Origin: JAZSNL01 sp045536365
GTDB taxonomy: Bacteria > Bacillota_I > Bacilli_A > ML615J-28 > CAG-313
Length of the DNA: 64,000 nt
Direction of reading: 5' to 3'
Assembly: GCA_045536365.1 (NCBI GenBank)
Contig: JAZSNL010000010.1
Span: 1-64,000 of the forward strand
The position numbers were made by a program, and so were the translations under genes. Each line of letters begins with the position of its first letter. Position 1 is the stretch's first letter. The notes below the pieces were generated by a model. That model was given only the letters and a program-made list of their open reading frames with translations, was not told the DNA's origin and searched no databases. This document shows positions 1 through 7,919 of the stretch, piece by piece.

Positions 1-58
1 TCTCAAGTTTTTGTTCTTTTGACCACTCTTTATTTTTACCGCCTTTTGGTCTTGACAT
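1..58 (-). CDS. IS3-family-like transposase orfA, N-terminal fragment (runs off left edge)
   Basis: Only the first 19 codons are in the window. They read MSRPKGGKNKEWSKEQKLE on the minus strand, the basic, Trp/Lys-rich start typical of the helix-turn-helix OrfA of IS3-type transposases. The start is chosen because a GGAAAGGAG ribosome site lies 8 nt upstream; an ATG 5 nt earlier is in another frame. A minus-strand TATAAT sits at about 79-84. The family call rests on the short N-terminus and on the IS-end-like inverted repeat just upstream, so it is provisional. Confidence 0.5.
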   Translation of the reverse strand, partial: MSRPKGGKNKEWSKEQKLE

Positions 59-94
59 ACCATCATCTCCTTTCCTGTATTATAGCATAATAAA

Positions 95-126
95 AAATGT
101 AGACACGTTTTTTTGTGTCTACATTT
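95..126 (-). mobile_element. Probable left end of the insertion sequence (inverted repeat)
   Basis: A perfect 12-bp inverted repeat, AAATGTAGACAC at 95-106 and GTGTCTACATTT at 115-126, surrounds an 8-nt T-rich loop. Read on the minus strand from 123 it begins TGTAGACAC, with the TG terminus usual for IS3-type elements, and it lies directly upstream of the transposase fragment. The inference is that the element ends near 123, about 100 bp before uppS. The hairpin could also act as a terminator that shields uppS. Confidence 0.45.
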
Positions 127-198
127 ATTTTATCATTTCAATTTTAAATGTTGGTGTTTTTTATATCCAAAAGACTTTTAAAAATTAAAGATTTATAG

Positions 199-204
199 TA
201 TAAT
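199..204 (+). promoter_or_regulatory. -10 element for uppS operon
   Basis: TATAAT at 199-204 lies 22 bp before the uppS start, and an AGGAT ribosome site is at 213-217. The hexamer 17 bp upstream (TTTTAA) is a poor -35, so this is a -10-only call. Confidence 0.45.
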
Positions 205-226
205 TAAAAAGATAGGATGGGATATT

Positions 227-964
227 ATGAATATTAAAGAATTATATAGTGAAATAACTTCTAAGAGTCTTCCTTTACATATTGGTGTTATTATGGATGG
301 TAATGGAAGATGGGCTAAAAAAAGAGGAATGCCTAGAACTTATGGTCATCATAAGGGAGCTATCGCATTATATCATTTAGTTGAAGAATGTGTTAAGTTA
401 GATATTAAATATGTAACTGTTTATGCATTTAGTACTGAAAATTGGAATCGTCCTCAAGATGAAATTGATTTTATATTTAACGAAATATTTGAATTTTATC
501 ATAAGTATAGTGAAGAAATAAAAAAGCATAATGTTAAAGTTAATATAATAGGGGAAAGAGAAAGATTAGATGCTGAAATGTTATCATTAATAGATCGTAT
601 TAATAATAATAGTAAAAATAAAGATGGTATAACTTTAAATGTTGCTTTTAACTATGGATCAAAAAAAGAACTTGTTCATGTTGTAAAAGAAATATCAATG
701 AAAGTTAAAAATAATGAAATTGATATTAATAGTATAAATGAAAAAACTATTAATGATTCTCTATATACAAAAGGACAACCTGATGTAGATTTATTAATAA
801 GAACTAGTGGGGAACAAAGAATTAGTAATTTTATGTTGTGGCAAATTGCGTATAGTGAAATATATTTTACTAATACATATTGGCCTAGTTTTGGTAAAAA
901 AGATTTATATTTAGCTATTAAAGAATATCAAAACCGACAACGTCGTTTTGGAGGATTAAAGTAA
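227..964 (+). CDS. uppS: Isoprenyl (undecaprenyl) diphosphate synthase
   Basis: This cis-prenyltransferase condenses isopentenyl diphosphates onto farnesyl diphosphate to give the C55 lipid carrier for peptidoglycan precursors. The 245-residue protein has the usual family length. The signature HIGVIMDGNGRWA is at residues 18-30, with catalytic Asp24 and Arg28. The distal diphosphate-binding region reads LLIRTSGEQRISNFMLWQ, close to the family form. An AGGAT site precedes the ATG. It overlaps the cdsA start by one base (TAATG), so the two are translationally coupled. The uppS-cdsA-dxr-rseP order is the standard Bacillota arrangement. Confidence 0.96.
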   Translation: MNIKELYSEITSKSLPLHIGVIMDGNGRWAKKRGMPRTYGHHKGAIALYHLVEECVKLDIKYVTVYAFSTENWNRPQDEIDFIFNEIFEFYHKYSEEIKKHNVKVNIIGERERLDAEMLSLIDRINNNSKNKDGITLNVAFNYGSKKELVHVVKEISMKVKNNEIDINSINEKTINDSLYTKGQPDVDLLIRTSGEQRISNFMLWQIAYSEIYFTNTYWPSFGKKDLYLAIKEYQNRQRRFGGLK

Positions 965-1836
965 TGAATATTAAAACTATTACTTCGCTTATATTAGCGG
1001 TTGTTTTGATACCTATTTTATTTTTGGGAGGTATTCCTATTATTGTTCTTGCGGTAATACTTTCTACAATAGGTAGTTACGAATTAGTTAAAATGCATTG
1101 TGATAAGAGAGGATTAAATAAAAAGTATAAATATGTAATACCTCTTTTTACTACAATTGTATCTTTATCAATAGGTTTAAAGTTATTAGGATTAGATCTA
1201 TTATTAGAAGATATTTTATTTATTTTTATTTCAATAGTTATTTGTTTATTAATTATATCTATTCTTAATAAAGATATTATGATGACTGATTCATTTTATT
1301 TTATATCTAGTATTATTTATCCTGGTATTTTTATAATGTTACTTGTATCAAGTAGAATGATTAATAAGATTGGTGATGTTGAAAATAATTATATTGGTTT
1401 ATTATTATTAGGTTATTTAGCTGTCACTTCTTTTTCTACTGATATATTTGCACAAGTGTTTGGATTAAAGTTTGGTCGTCATCGTTTATGTCCTGATATT
1501 AGTCCTAAAAAGTCAGTTGAGGGTGCTATTAGTGGTACTGTTTTTGGTACTGTTCTTGGGAGCTTGACTTTAATATTAGGTAGTTATTTTATTGGATTTA
1601 GTTTATTTGGTTTACAATTAATATGGGATATTGTATTAATTGTGATTATGAGTTTCTTTTTAAGTATCATAAGTCAATTAGGTGATTTGATCGCTTCAAG
1701 ATTAAAGAGGGAGTATGGAATTAAAGATTATGGAAATATTTTCCCTGGTCATGGAGGAGTAATGGATCGTTTTGATAGTTTATTATTAGTAGGGACAACA
1801 TTCTACATTATTTTAATGTTGCTTGGTGTAATATAA
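964..1836 (+). CDS. cdsA: Phosphatidate cytidylyltransferase (CDP-diglyceride synthase)
   Basis: The protein makes CDP-diacylglycerol from phosphatidic acid and CTP, the branch point for membrane phospholipids. It has 290 residues with about eight hydrophobic segments. The C-terminal CDS signature is clear: a QLGDLIASRLKREYGIKD block is followed by FPGHGGVMDRFDSLL, which contains the metal-binding Asp residues. It starts on the base shared with the uppS stop and ends on the base shared with the dxr start, so the three genes are tightly coupled. Confidence 0.95.
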   Translation: MNIKTITSLILAVVLIPILFLGGIPIIVLAVILSTIGSYELVKMHCDKRGLNKKYKYVIPLFTTIVSLSIGLKLLGLDLLLEDILFIFISIVICLLIISILNKDIMMTDSFYFISSIIYPGIFIMLLVSSRMINKIGDVENNYIGLLLLGYLAVTSFSTDIFAQVFGLKFGRHRLCPDISPKKSVEGAISGTVFGTVLGSLTLILGSYFIGFSLFGLQLIWDIVLIVIMSFFLSIISQLGDLIASRLKREYGIKDYGNIFPGHGGVMDRFDSLLLVGTTFYIILMLLGVI

Positions 1837-3020
1837 TGATTAATATTTGTTTATTAGGTGCTACTGGTTCAATAGGTAGTCAAACTTTAGATATTATTAG
1901 AAATGATAATAATTATCGCTTGGTTGGTATGAGTTTTGGAAGTAATATTGAATTTGCGGTAAAGATTATTGATGAATTTTCTCCTTTGATTGTAAGTTGT
2001 AAGACAAAGGATATATATGATGAGTTAGTATTAAGATATCCTAATCTTAAAATTACTTATGGTGAAGAAGGAATAAATAGTGTTGTTGAGTATGATGAAA
2101 TAAAAGGAAAGTATTTAGTTATTAATGCGTTAGTGGGATCTGTTGGATTAATTCCTACATATAAAGCAATACTAAAAAAGCGTGATGTTTTACTTGCGAA
2201 TAAAGAAACTCTTGTTATTGGTGGGGAAATAATAATGGATTTAGCAAGAAGAAATAATGTTAATATTATTCCTATTGATAGTGAACATAGTGCTATTTTC
2301 CAGTTATTAAATGAAGAAAACAAAAAAGATTTAAAAAGATTAATTATTACTGCTAGTGGAGGTCCTTTTTTAAGAAAGTCATTAGATGATTTATTTGATG
2401 TAAGTGTAGAAGATGCTTTAAAGCATCCTAATTGGGTAATGGGTAAAAAGATTACAATTGATAGTGCAACTTTAATGAATAAAGGTTTTGAAATCATTGA
2501 GGCTCATTATTTATTTAATGTTGATAAAGATAGAATTACCGCAATTATTCATCCACAAAGTATTGTTCATTCAATGGTTGAATTTAATGATGGATCGATA
2601 TTTGCTCAAATGGGATCTAGTGATATGCATTTACCTATTCAATATGCGTTAAAGTATCCTCATCATGAAAAGCATTCTTCAATTAAGTCTTTTGATTTTA
2701 GTGTTTGTCAAAATTTAAGTTTTGAACCACTAGATGAAGAAAGATTTAAATTAGTTAAATTAGCAAAGGATATGTTAGTAAGAAAGAATATATATCCAAC
2801 TATTATGAATGCAGCAAATGAAATAGCGGTAGAATTGTTTTTAAATAAAAAGATTAAATTTATTGATATTGAAAATATTATTATTAATGAAGTTAATGAT
2901 AGTTATTATGATGATTTTATTGATAATAATTTGACAATAGAAAAGATTATCTTAGTAGATAAAACGGTAAAAGAAAGAGTATTTAATAAATACTCAAGTA
3001 AGGAGGATGTTAAATGTTAA
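1836..3020 (+). CDS. dxr: 1-deoxy-D-xylulose-5-phosphate reductoisomerase
   Basis: The enzyme converts DXP to 2-C-methyl-D-erythritol 4-phosphate with NADPH, the committed step of the MEP isoprenoid pathway that ultimately feeds UppS. The 394-residue protein has the Rossmann motif GATGSIG at residues 8-14, the metal-site block IPIDSEHSAIFQ, ITASGGPF, and the HPNWVMGKKITIDSATLMNKG region. All of these are diagnostic. It overlaps the rseP start by 7 nt. Its presence shows that isoprenoids come from the MEP route. Confidence 0.97.
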   Translation: MINICLLGATGSIGSQTLDIIRNDNNYRLVGMSFGSNIEFAVKIIDEFSPLIVSCKTKDIYDELVLRYPNLKITYGEEGINSVVEYDEIKGKYLVINALVGSVGLIPTYKAILKKRDVLLANKETLVIGGEIIMDLARRNNVNIIPIDSEHSAIFQLLNEENKKDLKRLIITASGGPFLRKSLDDLFDVSVEDALKHPNWVMGKKITIDSATLMNKGFEIIEAHYLFNVDKDRITAIIHPQSIVHSMVEFNDGSIFAQMGSSDMHLPIQYALKYPHHEKHSSIKSFDFSVCQNLSFEPLDEERFKLVKLAKDMLVRKNIYPTIMNAANEIAVELFLNKKIKFIDIENIIINEVNDSYYDDFIDNNLTIEKIILVDKTVKERVFNKYSSKEDVKC

Positions 3021-4678
3021 TATTAGCGACATTTGGGGAAATAATGTCAAATGTACTATGGACAATACTAGGTGCAGTTGTATTTTGTTTAGTATTAGGT
3101 ATTATAGTATTAATTCATGAAGGAGGTCATTTCTTTTTTGCAAAAAGAGCAGGTATTTTGTGTCATGAGTTTGCAATAGGAATGGGACCTGTTCTTTTTC
3201 AAAAGAAAAAAGGAGAAACTGTTTATTCTATTCGTGCAATTCCAATTGGTGGATTTGTATCTATGGCAGGTGAAGAAGTAGAATTCGATGTTTTAAAGGA
3301 CTTTACTAAAGTTAGAGTTATTATTGAAAACGGTAAAGTTACTAAAATTATTTGTAATTTAGATAATCCTAAATATCAAGATTTACCTGTATATGATATT
3401 GTTGATTATGATTTAAGTGGAACAATGGAAGGATTAGAAGATGAATTATATATTGTTCTAAAAGAAAATGAAGTTGAAACAAGATATGTAGTTGATCGTG
3501 CTGCTATTGTTAATATGGAGAAAAAACAAGAAATTCAAATTGCACCAGCAGATAGAAATTTTGTTAATAAGCCTTTAGGTAAAAGATTTATAACTGTATT
3601 TGGTGGTCCAATGATGAACTTTGTTCTTGCGGTGGTAATTTTCTTTATCTTAGGTTTGTTCCAAGGATATCCTAATACTAAATCTACAAAGTTAGATGAA
3701 GTTGATAAAGCTTATCCAGCTTTTGCAATTGGATTAGAAAAAGGAGATACAATTACATCAATTAATGGTATTAAAACAAATACATGGGATGATATTAGTA
3801 GTATTTTAAATCAAGTATCAACTGGTAAGGATGCTGAAGGTAATCCTTATAATGGTAAATTAATAATTGAGTTTTTTGATGAGAGTGAAAATAAATCAGT
3901 TATTAAAGAAGTAGTTCCTCAAACATATTTATATAATATTGAAGTATTATTAAAATATGATGAAAATGATCCTTTAAATACAATTCTTGGTGTATATGGT
4001 GGAGAAGAAACTAATACTAAAACTAAGTCTTATGCGGCTGGATTATTACCTGGAGATCAAATTGTTCAAGTTGAAAATGTAATTATTAATGATCGTAATG
4101 ATTTATTAGCTTTCTTTAGTGGAAATAATTTAAGTGATAAAAAAACTGTTACTATTCACGCAAAACGTGAAGGAGAAGTAAAAGAGTATGTTGTAGAAAT
4201 TAATAGTGATGATATGTTAGAATCACAAGGAGTTTCTCCGGTTAAAATGATGATTGGTATTTCTCCAGAGTATTCAGTTGATTTTGTTAAATTACTTTAT
4301 ATGCCATGGGTAGAAACAGGTGAATCTTGTTTAACTATTTTTAAGACATTAGGTTTATTATTTACTGATTCTACTGTTAATTTAGGTGATTTAAGTGGAC
4401 CAATTGGTATATTTACATTACTTAAAGAACAAACTAAACAAGGTATTTTAAATATTTTATATTGGACTGCTACTTTATCAGTTAATATAGGTTTAGTTAA
4501 TTTACTTCCTTTACCGGCTCTTGATGGAGGAAGACTTGCATTCTTGTTATATGAAGGTATTACAAGAAAGAAAGTAAACGCAAAAGTTGAAAATATTATT
4601 CATTCAATTGGTTTAATTTTATTAATGGGATTGTTTGTTTTTATTTCATTTAATGACATTTTAAGATGTTTTAAATAG
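3014..4678 (+). CDS. rseP: Site-2 zinc metalloprotease RseP/RasP type, M50, with an enlarged N-terminal region
   Basis: This intramembrane protease cleaves anti-sigma factors and remnant signal peptides. The HEGGH zinc motif is at residues 35-39 in the first membrane helix. The third zinc ligand lies in LPALDGGRL near the C-terminus. Two PDZ-like stretches can be read in the middle (around GLEKGDTITSINGI and GLLPGDQIVQVENV). At 554 residues it is well above the usual ~420, because about 80-100 extra residues lie between the first helix and the NKPLGKRF segment. An AGGAGG site lies 8 nt before the ATG. A terminator follows directly. Confidence 0.93.
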   Translation: MLILATFGEIMSNVLWTILGAVVFCLVLGIIVLIHEGGHFFFAKRAGILCHEFAIGMGPVLFQKKKGETVYSIRAIPIGGFVSMAGEEVEFDVLKDFTKVRVIIENGKVTKIICNLDNPKYQDLPVYDIVDYDLSGTMEGLEDELYIVLKENEVETRYVVDRAAIVNMEKKQEIQIAPADRNFVNKPLGKRFITVFGGPMMNFVLAVVIFFILGLFQGYPNTKSTKLDEVDKAYPAFAIGLEKGDTITSINGIKTNTWDDISSILNQVSTGKDAEGNPYNGKLIIEFFDESENKSVIKEVVPQTYLYNIEVLLKYDENDPLNTILGVYGGEETNTKTKSYAAGLLPGDQIVQVENVIINDRNDLLAFFSGNNLSDKKTVTIHAKREGEVKEYVVEINSDDMLESQGVSPVKMMIGISPEYSVDFVKLLYMPWVETGESCLTIFKTLGLLFTDSTVNLGDLSGPIGIFTLLKEQTKQGILNILYWTATLSVNIGLVNLLPLPALDGGRLAFLLYEGITRKKVNAKVENIIHSIGLILLMGLFVFISFNDILRCFK

Positions 4679-4703
4679 TGGTGTTATACACCACTTTTTT
4701 TCT
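4677..4703 (+). terminator. Intrinsic terminator after rseP
   Basis: The 8-bp perfect stem AGTGGTGT/ACACCACT has a TAT loop and a run of seven T. It overlaps the rseP stop codon and closes the uppS-cdsA-dxr-rseP operon. Confidence 0.9.
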
Positions 4704-4731
4704 TTACAAATTAGATTAAAAAGTGTATAAT
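4703..4731 (+). promoter_or_regulatory. SigA-type promoter for the lipoprotein-nagA transcript
   Basis: TTTACA (4703-4708), a 17-bp spacer and TATAAT (4726-4731) stand 27 bp before the lipoprotein start. Confidence 0.8.
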
Positions 4732-4757
4732 ATAATTGAAGGTAAAAGGTGAAAATT

Positions 4758-5279
4758 ATGAAGAAAAATGTATTTAAAATATTCATATTTTTATTAATAA
4801 ATATTTCATTATTATCATTAATAGGATGTAAAAATAAAGGATTTGATACTGACAAGGATTTTCCTGTTGTTACATCTAGAGTAAGTGGTTTTTATTTAAA
4901 TATTATTGATGTAGATGAAATGGATATTTATGATGATAACCCTAAAGTTTATTTTAGTTATGAGAATAATTATATTAATACTAGATCAGGTAATACTGGT
5001 TATTTGATTTATGCGGGGGATCAAAGAAGAACAATTAATGAAGAAGAAGATTATATTAGTATAGCTGCTCTTACTAATTTCTATTTTCCAATAGATTATA
5101 ATAAGAAAGTTGAAATATATTTAATATATCAAAATGATGATTTATCTTATAGTATAGATAAAATGGATTCTACTGAAGGTGTATTAAATTCTGATAGATG
5201 TTCTTTACAAACTACTTTTACATATAAAAATCAAAAATATCAATTTTCTCTTTCAATGGGATTATATAATAAGGAGTAA
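4758..5279 (+). CDS. Hypothetical lipoprotein
   Basis: I do not recognise a family. The protein (173 residues) starts MKKNVFKIFIF, has one hydrophobic stretch and a lipobox LSLIGC, so it should be exported, lipid-modified on Cys and held on the outer face of the membrane. The mature part is acidic and Tyr/Asp-rich without cysteines. I chose the ATG at 4758, with AAAGGTG seven bases upstream, over the in-frame GTG at 4749 that overlaps this ribosome site. It has its own promoter after the rseP terminator, and nagA follows 4 nt later, so it is probably co-transcribed with amino-sugar metabolism. Confidence 0.8.
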   Translation: MKKNVFKIFIFLLINISLLSLIGCKNKGFDTDKDFPVVTSRVSGFYLNIIDVDEMDIYDDNPKVYFSYENNYINTRSGNTGYLIYAGDQRRTINEEEDYISIAALTNFYFPIDYNKKVEIYLIYQNDDLSYSIDKMDSTEGVLNSDRCSLQTTFTYKNQKYQFSLSMGLYNKE

Positions 5280-5283
5280 TATT

Positions 5284-6438
5284 ATGAAAGCAATAAAAAA
5301 TAGTTTAATTTTAACAAAAAATGGATTTGAAAAAACTTGTTTAATTTATGATGAAGGTAAAATTATTTCAATTGGTAATGAAGAATTATTAAGTAAATGT
5401 GATGAAGTAATTGAATTAGAAGAAAATCAAATGTTAGTTCCTGGATTTATTGATCAACATATTCATGGTGCTGCAGGTAGTGATGCGATGGATGGAACTA
5501 GAAAAGATTTAAGTAATATTGCGGTTGCACTTGCAAAAGAAGGAACAGTAGGTTTTCTTGCAACAACAATGACACAAAGTGAAGAAAATATTATAAATGC
5601 TTTAAAGGCTATTAAAGAATATATTGAAGAAAATCCAGCTGAAGGTGCTACTATTCTAGGTGTTCATTTAGAAGGACCATTTATTAGTGAAAAGTTTATA
5701 GGTGCTCAACCATTAGAATATGTTGCAAAACCTAATATTGAATTATTTAAACGTTTTGAAGAAGCAAGTGGAGATAATATTAGATTAGTTTCATTAGCTC
5801 CAGAAGAAGAAGGTGCTTTAGAATTTATTCAATATTTAGTTTCTAAGAATATTGTAGCTTCAGCAGGTCATACTTCATCTAATTATGCTGATGTTGAAAA
5901 AGCTGTTAAAGTTGGTTTATCTAATGCAACTCATACATATAATGCAATGAAACCAGTTCATCATCGTGAAATTGGTACAGTAGGTGCTGCTTTTTTATTA
6001 GATGAATTAAATTGTGAAATTATTTGTGATGGTATTCATATTAGTGGACCAGCTATTAAATTATTATATAAAAATAAACCAGCTGATAAGTTTACTTTAA
6101 TAACTGATGCAATGCGTGCAAAACAAATGCCTGATGGTATTTCAGAACTTGGTGGTCAAGTTGTTATTGTTAAAAATGGTGAAGCAAGACTTGAAAATGG
6201 CGCATTAGCTGGTAGTGTTTTAAAGATGAATGTTGCTGTAAGAAATGTTATGAATTTCTTAGGTGTATCTTTAGAAGAAGCTATTTCTTTTGCAACTTTA
6301 AATCCTGCTAAGAATTTAGGTGTTGATGATAAATTAGGAACTCTTGAAGAAGGTAAATTAGCTAGTTTTATTGTTATTGATAAAGATGTTGAAGTTTATA
6401 GAACTTATAAAGAAGGACATTTGATTTTTCAAAAATAG
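5284..6438 (+). CDS. nagA: N-acetylglucosamine-6-phosphate deacetylase
   Basis: The enzyme removes acetate from GlcNAc-6-P to give glucosamine-6-P, used in recycling of cell wall or host glycan amino sugars. The 384 residues match the family. The metal-site HxH is in FIDQHIHGAAG (His59, His61). HLEGPFIS carries the conserved Glu, GHTSSNY and NATHTYNAM carry further His ligands, and the catalytic Asp is in LITDAMRA. It lies 4 nt after the lipoprotein gene, with AAGGAG close to its ATG. No nagB (deaminase) is seen in the window. Confidence 0.96.
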   Translation: MKAIKNSLILTKNGFEKTCLIYDEGKIISIGNEELLSKCDEVIELEENQMLVPGFIDQHIHGAAGSDAMDGTRKDLSNIAVALAKEGTVGFLATTMTQSEENIINALKAIKEYIEENPAEGATILGVHLEGPFISEKFIGAQPLEYVAKPNIELFKRFEEASGDNIRLVSLAPEEEGALEFIQYLVSKNIVASAGHTSSNYADVEKAVKVGLSNATHTYNAMKPVHHREIGTVGAAFLLDELNCEIICDGIHISGPAIKLLYKNKPADKFTLITDAMRAKQMPDGISELGGQVVIVKNGEARLENGALAGSVLKMNVAVRNVMNFLGVSLEEAISFATLNPAKNLGVDDKLGTLEEGKLASFIVIDKDVEVYRTYKEGHLIFQK

Positions 6439-6463
6439 TCTTTATTAATAAAGGAGTGTTATA

Positions 6464-7156
6464 ATGAAGAATTTATTAAATAATAAGTATTATGTTCTTA
6501 TTTGGACTATTATTGTTGGTTTATTTAATTTAGTGTTATTTTTAACTACTAATATGACACATTATGCTTTACCTAGTTTTTGGGTAGCATATGGATTTAT
6601 TATGTTCGCATTTGTTTTTCAGTTATTAACTCATGTTTTATTAAGAAAAACTAATGAATCATTAGGTGTAGAAATTCCTTCAACTGTAGTTAGTTTATAT
6701 TTAATTATTACTGTTGCGGTGGGATCAATTTTATTAGGATTATCAAAGGTTATTGGTAATAATTGGTTAGTTCCTTTTCTTATTTTAATTATTATTACTG
6801 GTATTTGTTTAATTGTTTTTGTTTTTGGTTTAATGAATAAAGAACAAATAAAGAAGAATCCTCAAAAGACACCAATTGTATTTGATTTTAATGGTTTTAT
6901 TCAACTTTTATATGATTTATTAGATCATGTTGATAATCCTCAAGTAAGAGATCAAATTTCTAAAATATTAGAACTTGCTGAAGATACTTCATCTTTAAGT
7001 AGTGATAATGAAAGATTTAAACAAGTTGAAAAACAAATTTTTGAATATGCTTATTTCTTAACTAAGAATGTTGAAAGAAATGAGTTACAAAATATTTTTA
7101 ATAATATTAATAAAATAGAAAAATTATTATTAGAAAGAAAGAAAATAGCTGAATAG
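6464..7156 (+). CDS. Hypothetical four-helix membrane protein
   Basis: I do not recognise the family. The 230-residue protein has four hydrophobic segments in the first ~130 residues (about 12-30, 38-60, 76-98 and 103-127). A predicted cytoplasmic tail of ~100 charged residues, probably helical, follows. The ATG is preceded by AAAGGAG. It sits 25 nt after nagA on the same strand and is probably in that transcript. A 13-bp hairpin follows its stop. Confidence 0.8.
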   Translation: MKNLLNNKYYVLIWTIIVGLFNLVLFLTTNMTHYALPSFWVAYGFIMFAFVFQLLTHVLLRKTNESLGVEIPSTVVSLYLIITVAVGSILLGLSKVIGNNWLVPFLILIIITGICLIVFVFGLMNKEQIKKNPQKTPIVFDFNGFIQLLYDLLDHVDNPQVRDQISKILELAEDTSSLSSDNERFKQVEKQIFEYAYFLTKNVERNELQNIFNNINKIEKLLLERKKIAE

Positions 7157-7202
7157 AAAGGACAAGCTATAAATCAACTGATTTATAGCTTTTATTAAAT
7201 AT
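7157..7202 (+). promoter_or_regulatory. Ribosome site separated from its start codon by a perfect hairpin
   Basis: AAAGGA (7157-7162) is followed by the 13-bp perfect stem 7164-7176/7179-7191 with a two-base loop, then by 11 AU-rich bases before the ATG at 7203. No other Shine-Dalgarno lies near this ATG. Folding would bring AAAGGA to an effective spacing of about 12 nt. The short T-run after the stem makes it a weak terminator at best. Confidence 0.5.
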
Positions 7203-7919
7203 ATGTTAAAAATAATAAATTTTACTAAAAAATATGGTAAAGATAAAATAGCAGTTGATAATATTAATTTAGAAGTATCATCAGGTGATTTATTTGGTTT
7301 TATTGGACATAATGGTGCTGGTAAATCAACAACAATTAAATCAGTAGTGGGTATTTTATCTTTTGATGAAGGAGATATTTTAATAGATGGTGTATCTATT
7401 AAAAAAGATCCTATTTCTTGTAAGAAAAAGATTGCATATATACCAGATAATCCTGATGTATATGAGTCTATAACAGGTATTGCTTATTTAAATTTAGTTG
7501 CTGATATTTTTAAAGTTGATCAAAATAAAAGAAGAGAAGTTATTGAAAAATATTCTAGTTTATTAAGTTTAACTAAAGAAGAATTGAATAATTATATTAG
7601 TTCATATTCTCATGGTATGAAACAAAAATTATTATTAATTTCTGCTTTTGTTCATCAGCCTAAATTATTAATTTTAGATGAACCTTTTGTTGGATTAGAT
7701 CCTACTGCAACTTATCAAGTTAAAACAATAATGAAAGATTTTTGTTCTAATGGTGGAGCAATCTTCTTTTCAACTCATATTTTAGAAGTTGCGGAAAAGT
7801 TATGTAATAAGGTTGCGATAATTAAAAAAGGAAAAATAGTTGTTTCAGGTAGTATGGAAGAGATTACAAAGAATAGTGGCTTAGAGGATGTTTTCTTGGA
7901 GTTAACTAATCATGCGTAA
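7203..7919 (+). CDS. ABC transporter ATP-binding protein
   Basis: This is the nucleotide-binding subunit of an ABC-2-type transporter (238 residues). Walker A GHNGAGKS is at residues 35-42, the signature is YSHGMKQK, Walker B is LLILDEPFVGLDP, and the switch His is in FFSTHILEVAE. The start follows the natural domain start (MLKIINFTKKYG) but has no adjacent ribosome site, only one on the far side of a hairpin. It overlaps the permease gene by 8 nt. The substrate is unknown. Because it opens the transcript that carries the MACPF and collagen-like surface proteins, export or self-protection is a reasonable guess. Confidence 0.92.
   Translation: MLKIINFTKKYGKDKIAVDNINLEVSSGDLFGFIGHNGAGKSTTIKSVVGILSFDEGDILIDGVSIKKDPISCKKKIAYIPDNPDVYESITGIAYLNLVADIFKVDQNKRREVIEKYSSLLSLTKEELNNYISSYSHGMKQKLLLISAFVHQPKLLILDEPFVGLDPTATYQVKTIMKDFCSNGGAIFFSTHILEVAEKLCNKVAIIKKGKIVVSGSMEEITKNSGLEDVFLELTNHA

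Noticed and set aside
2057..2497. Minus-strand ORF of 146 codons inside dxr
   Set aside because: It is a shadow of a strongly conserved gene and lacks a ribosome site.
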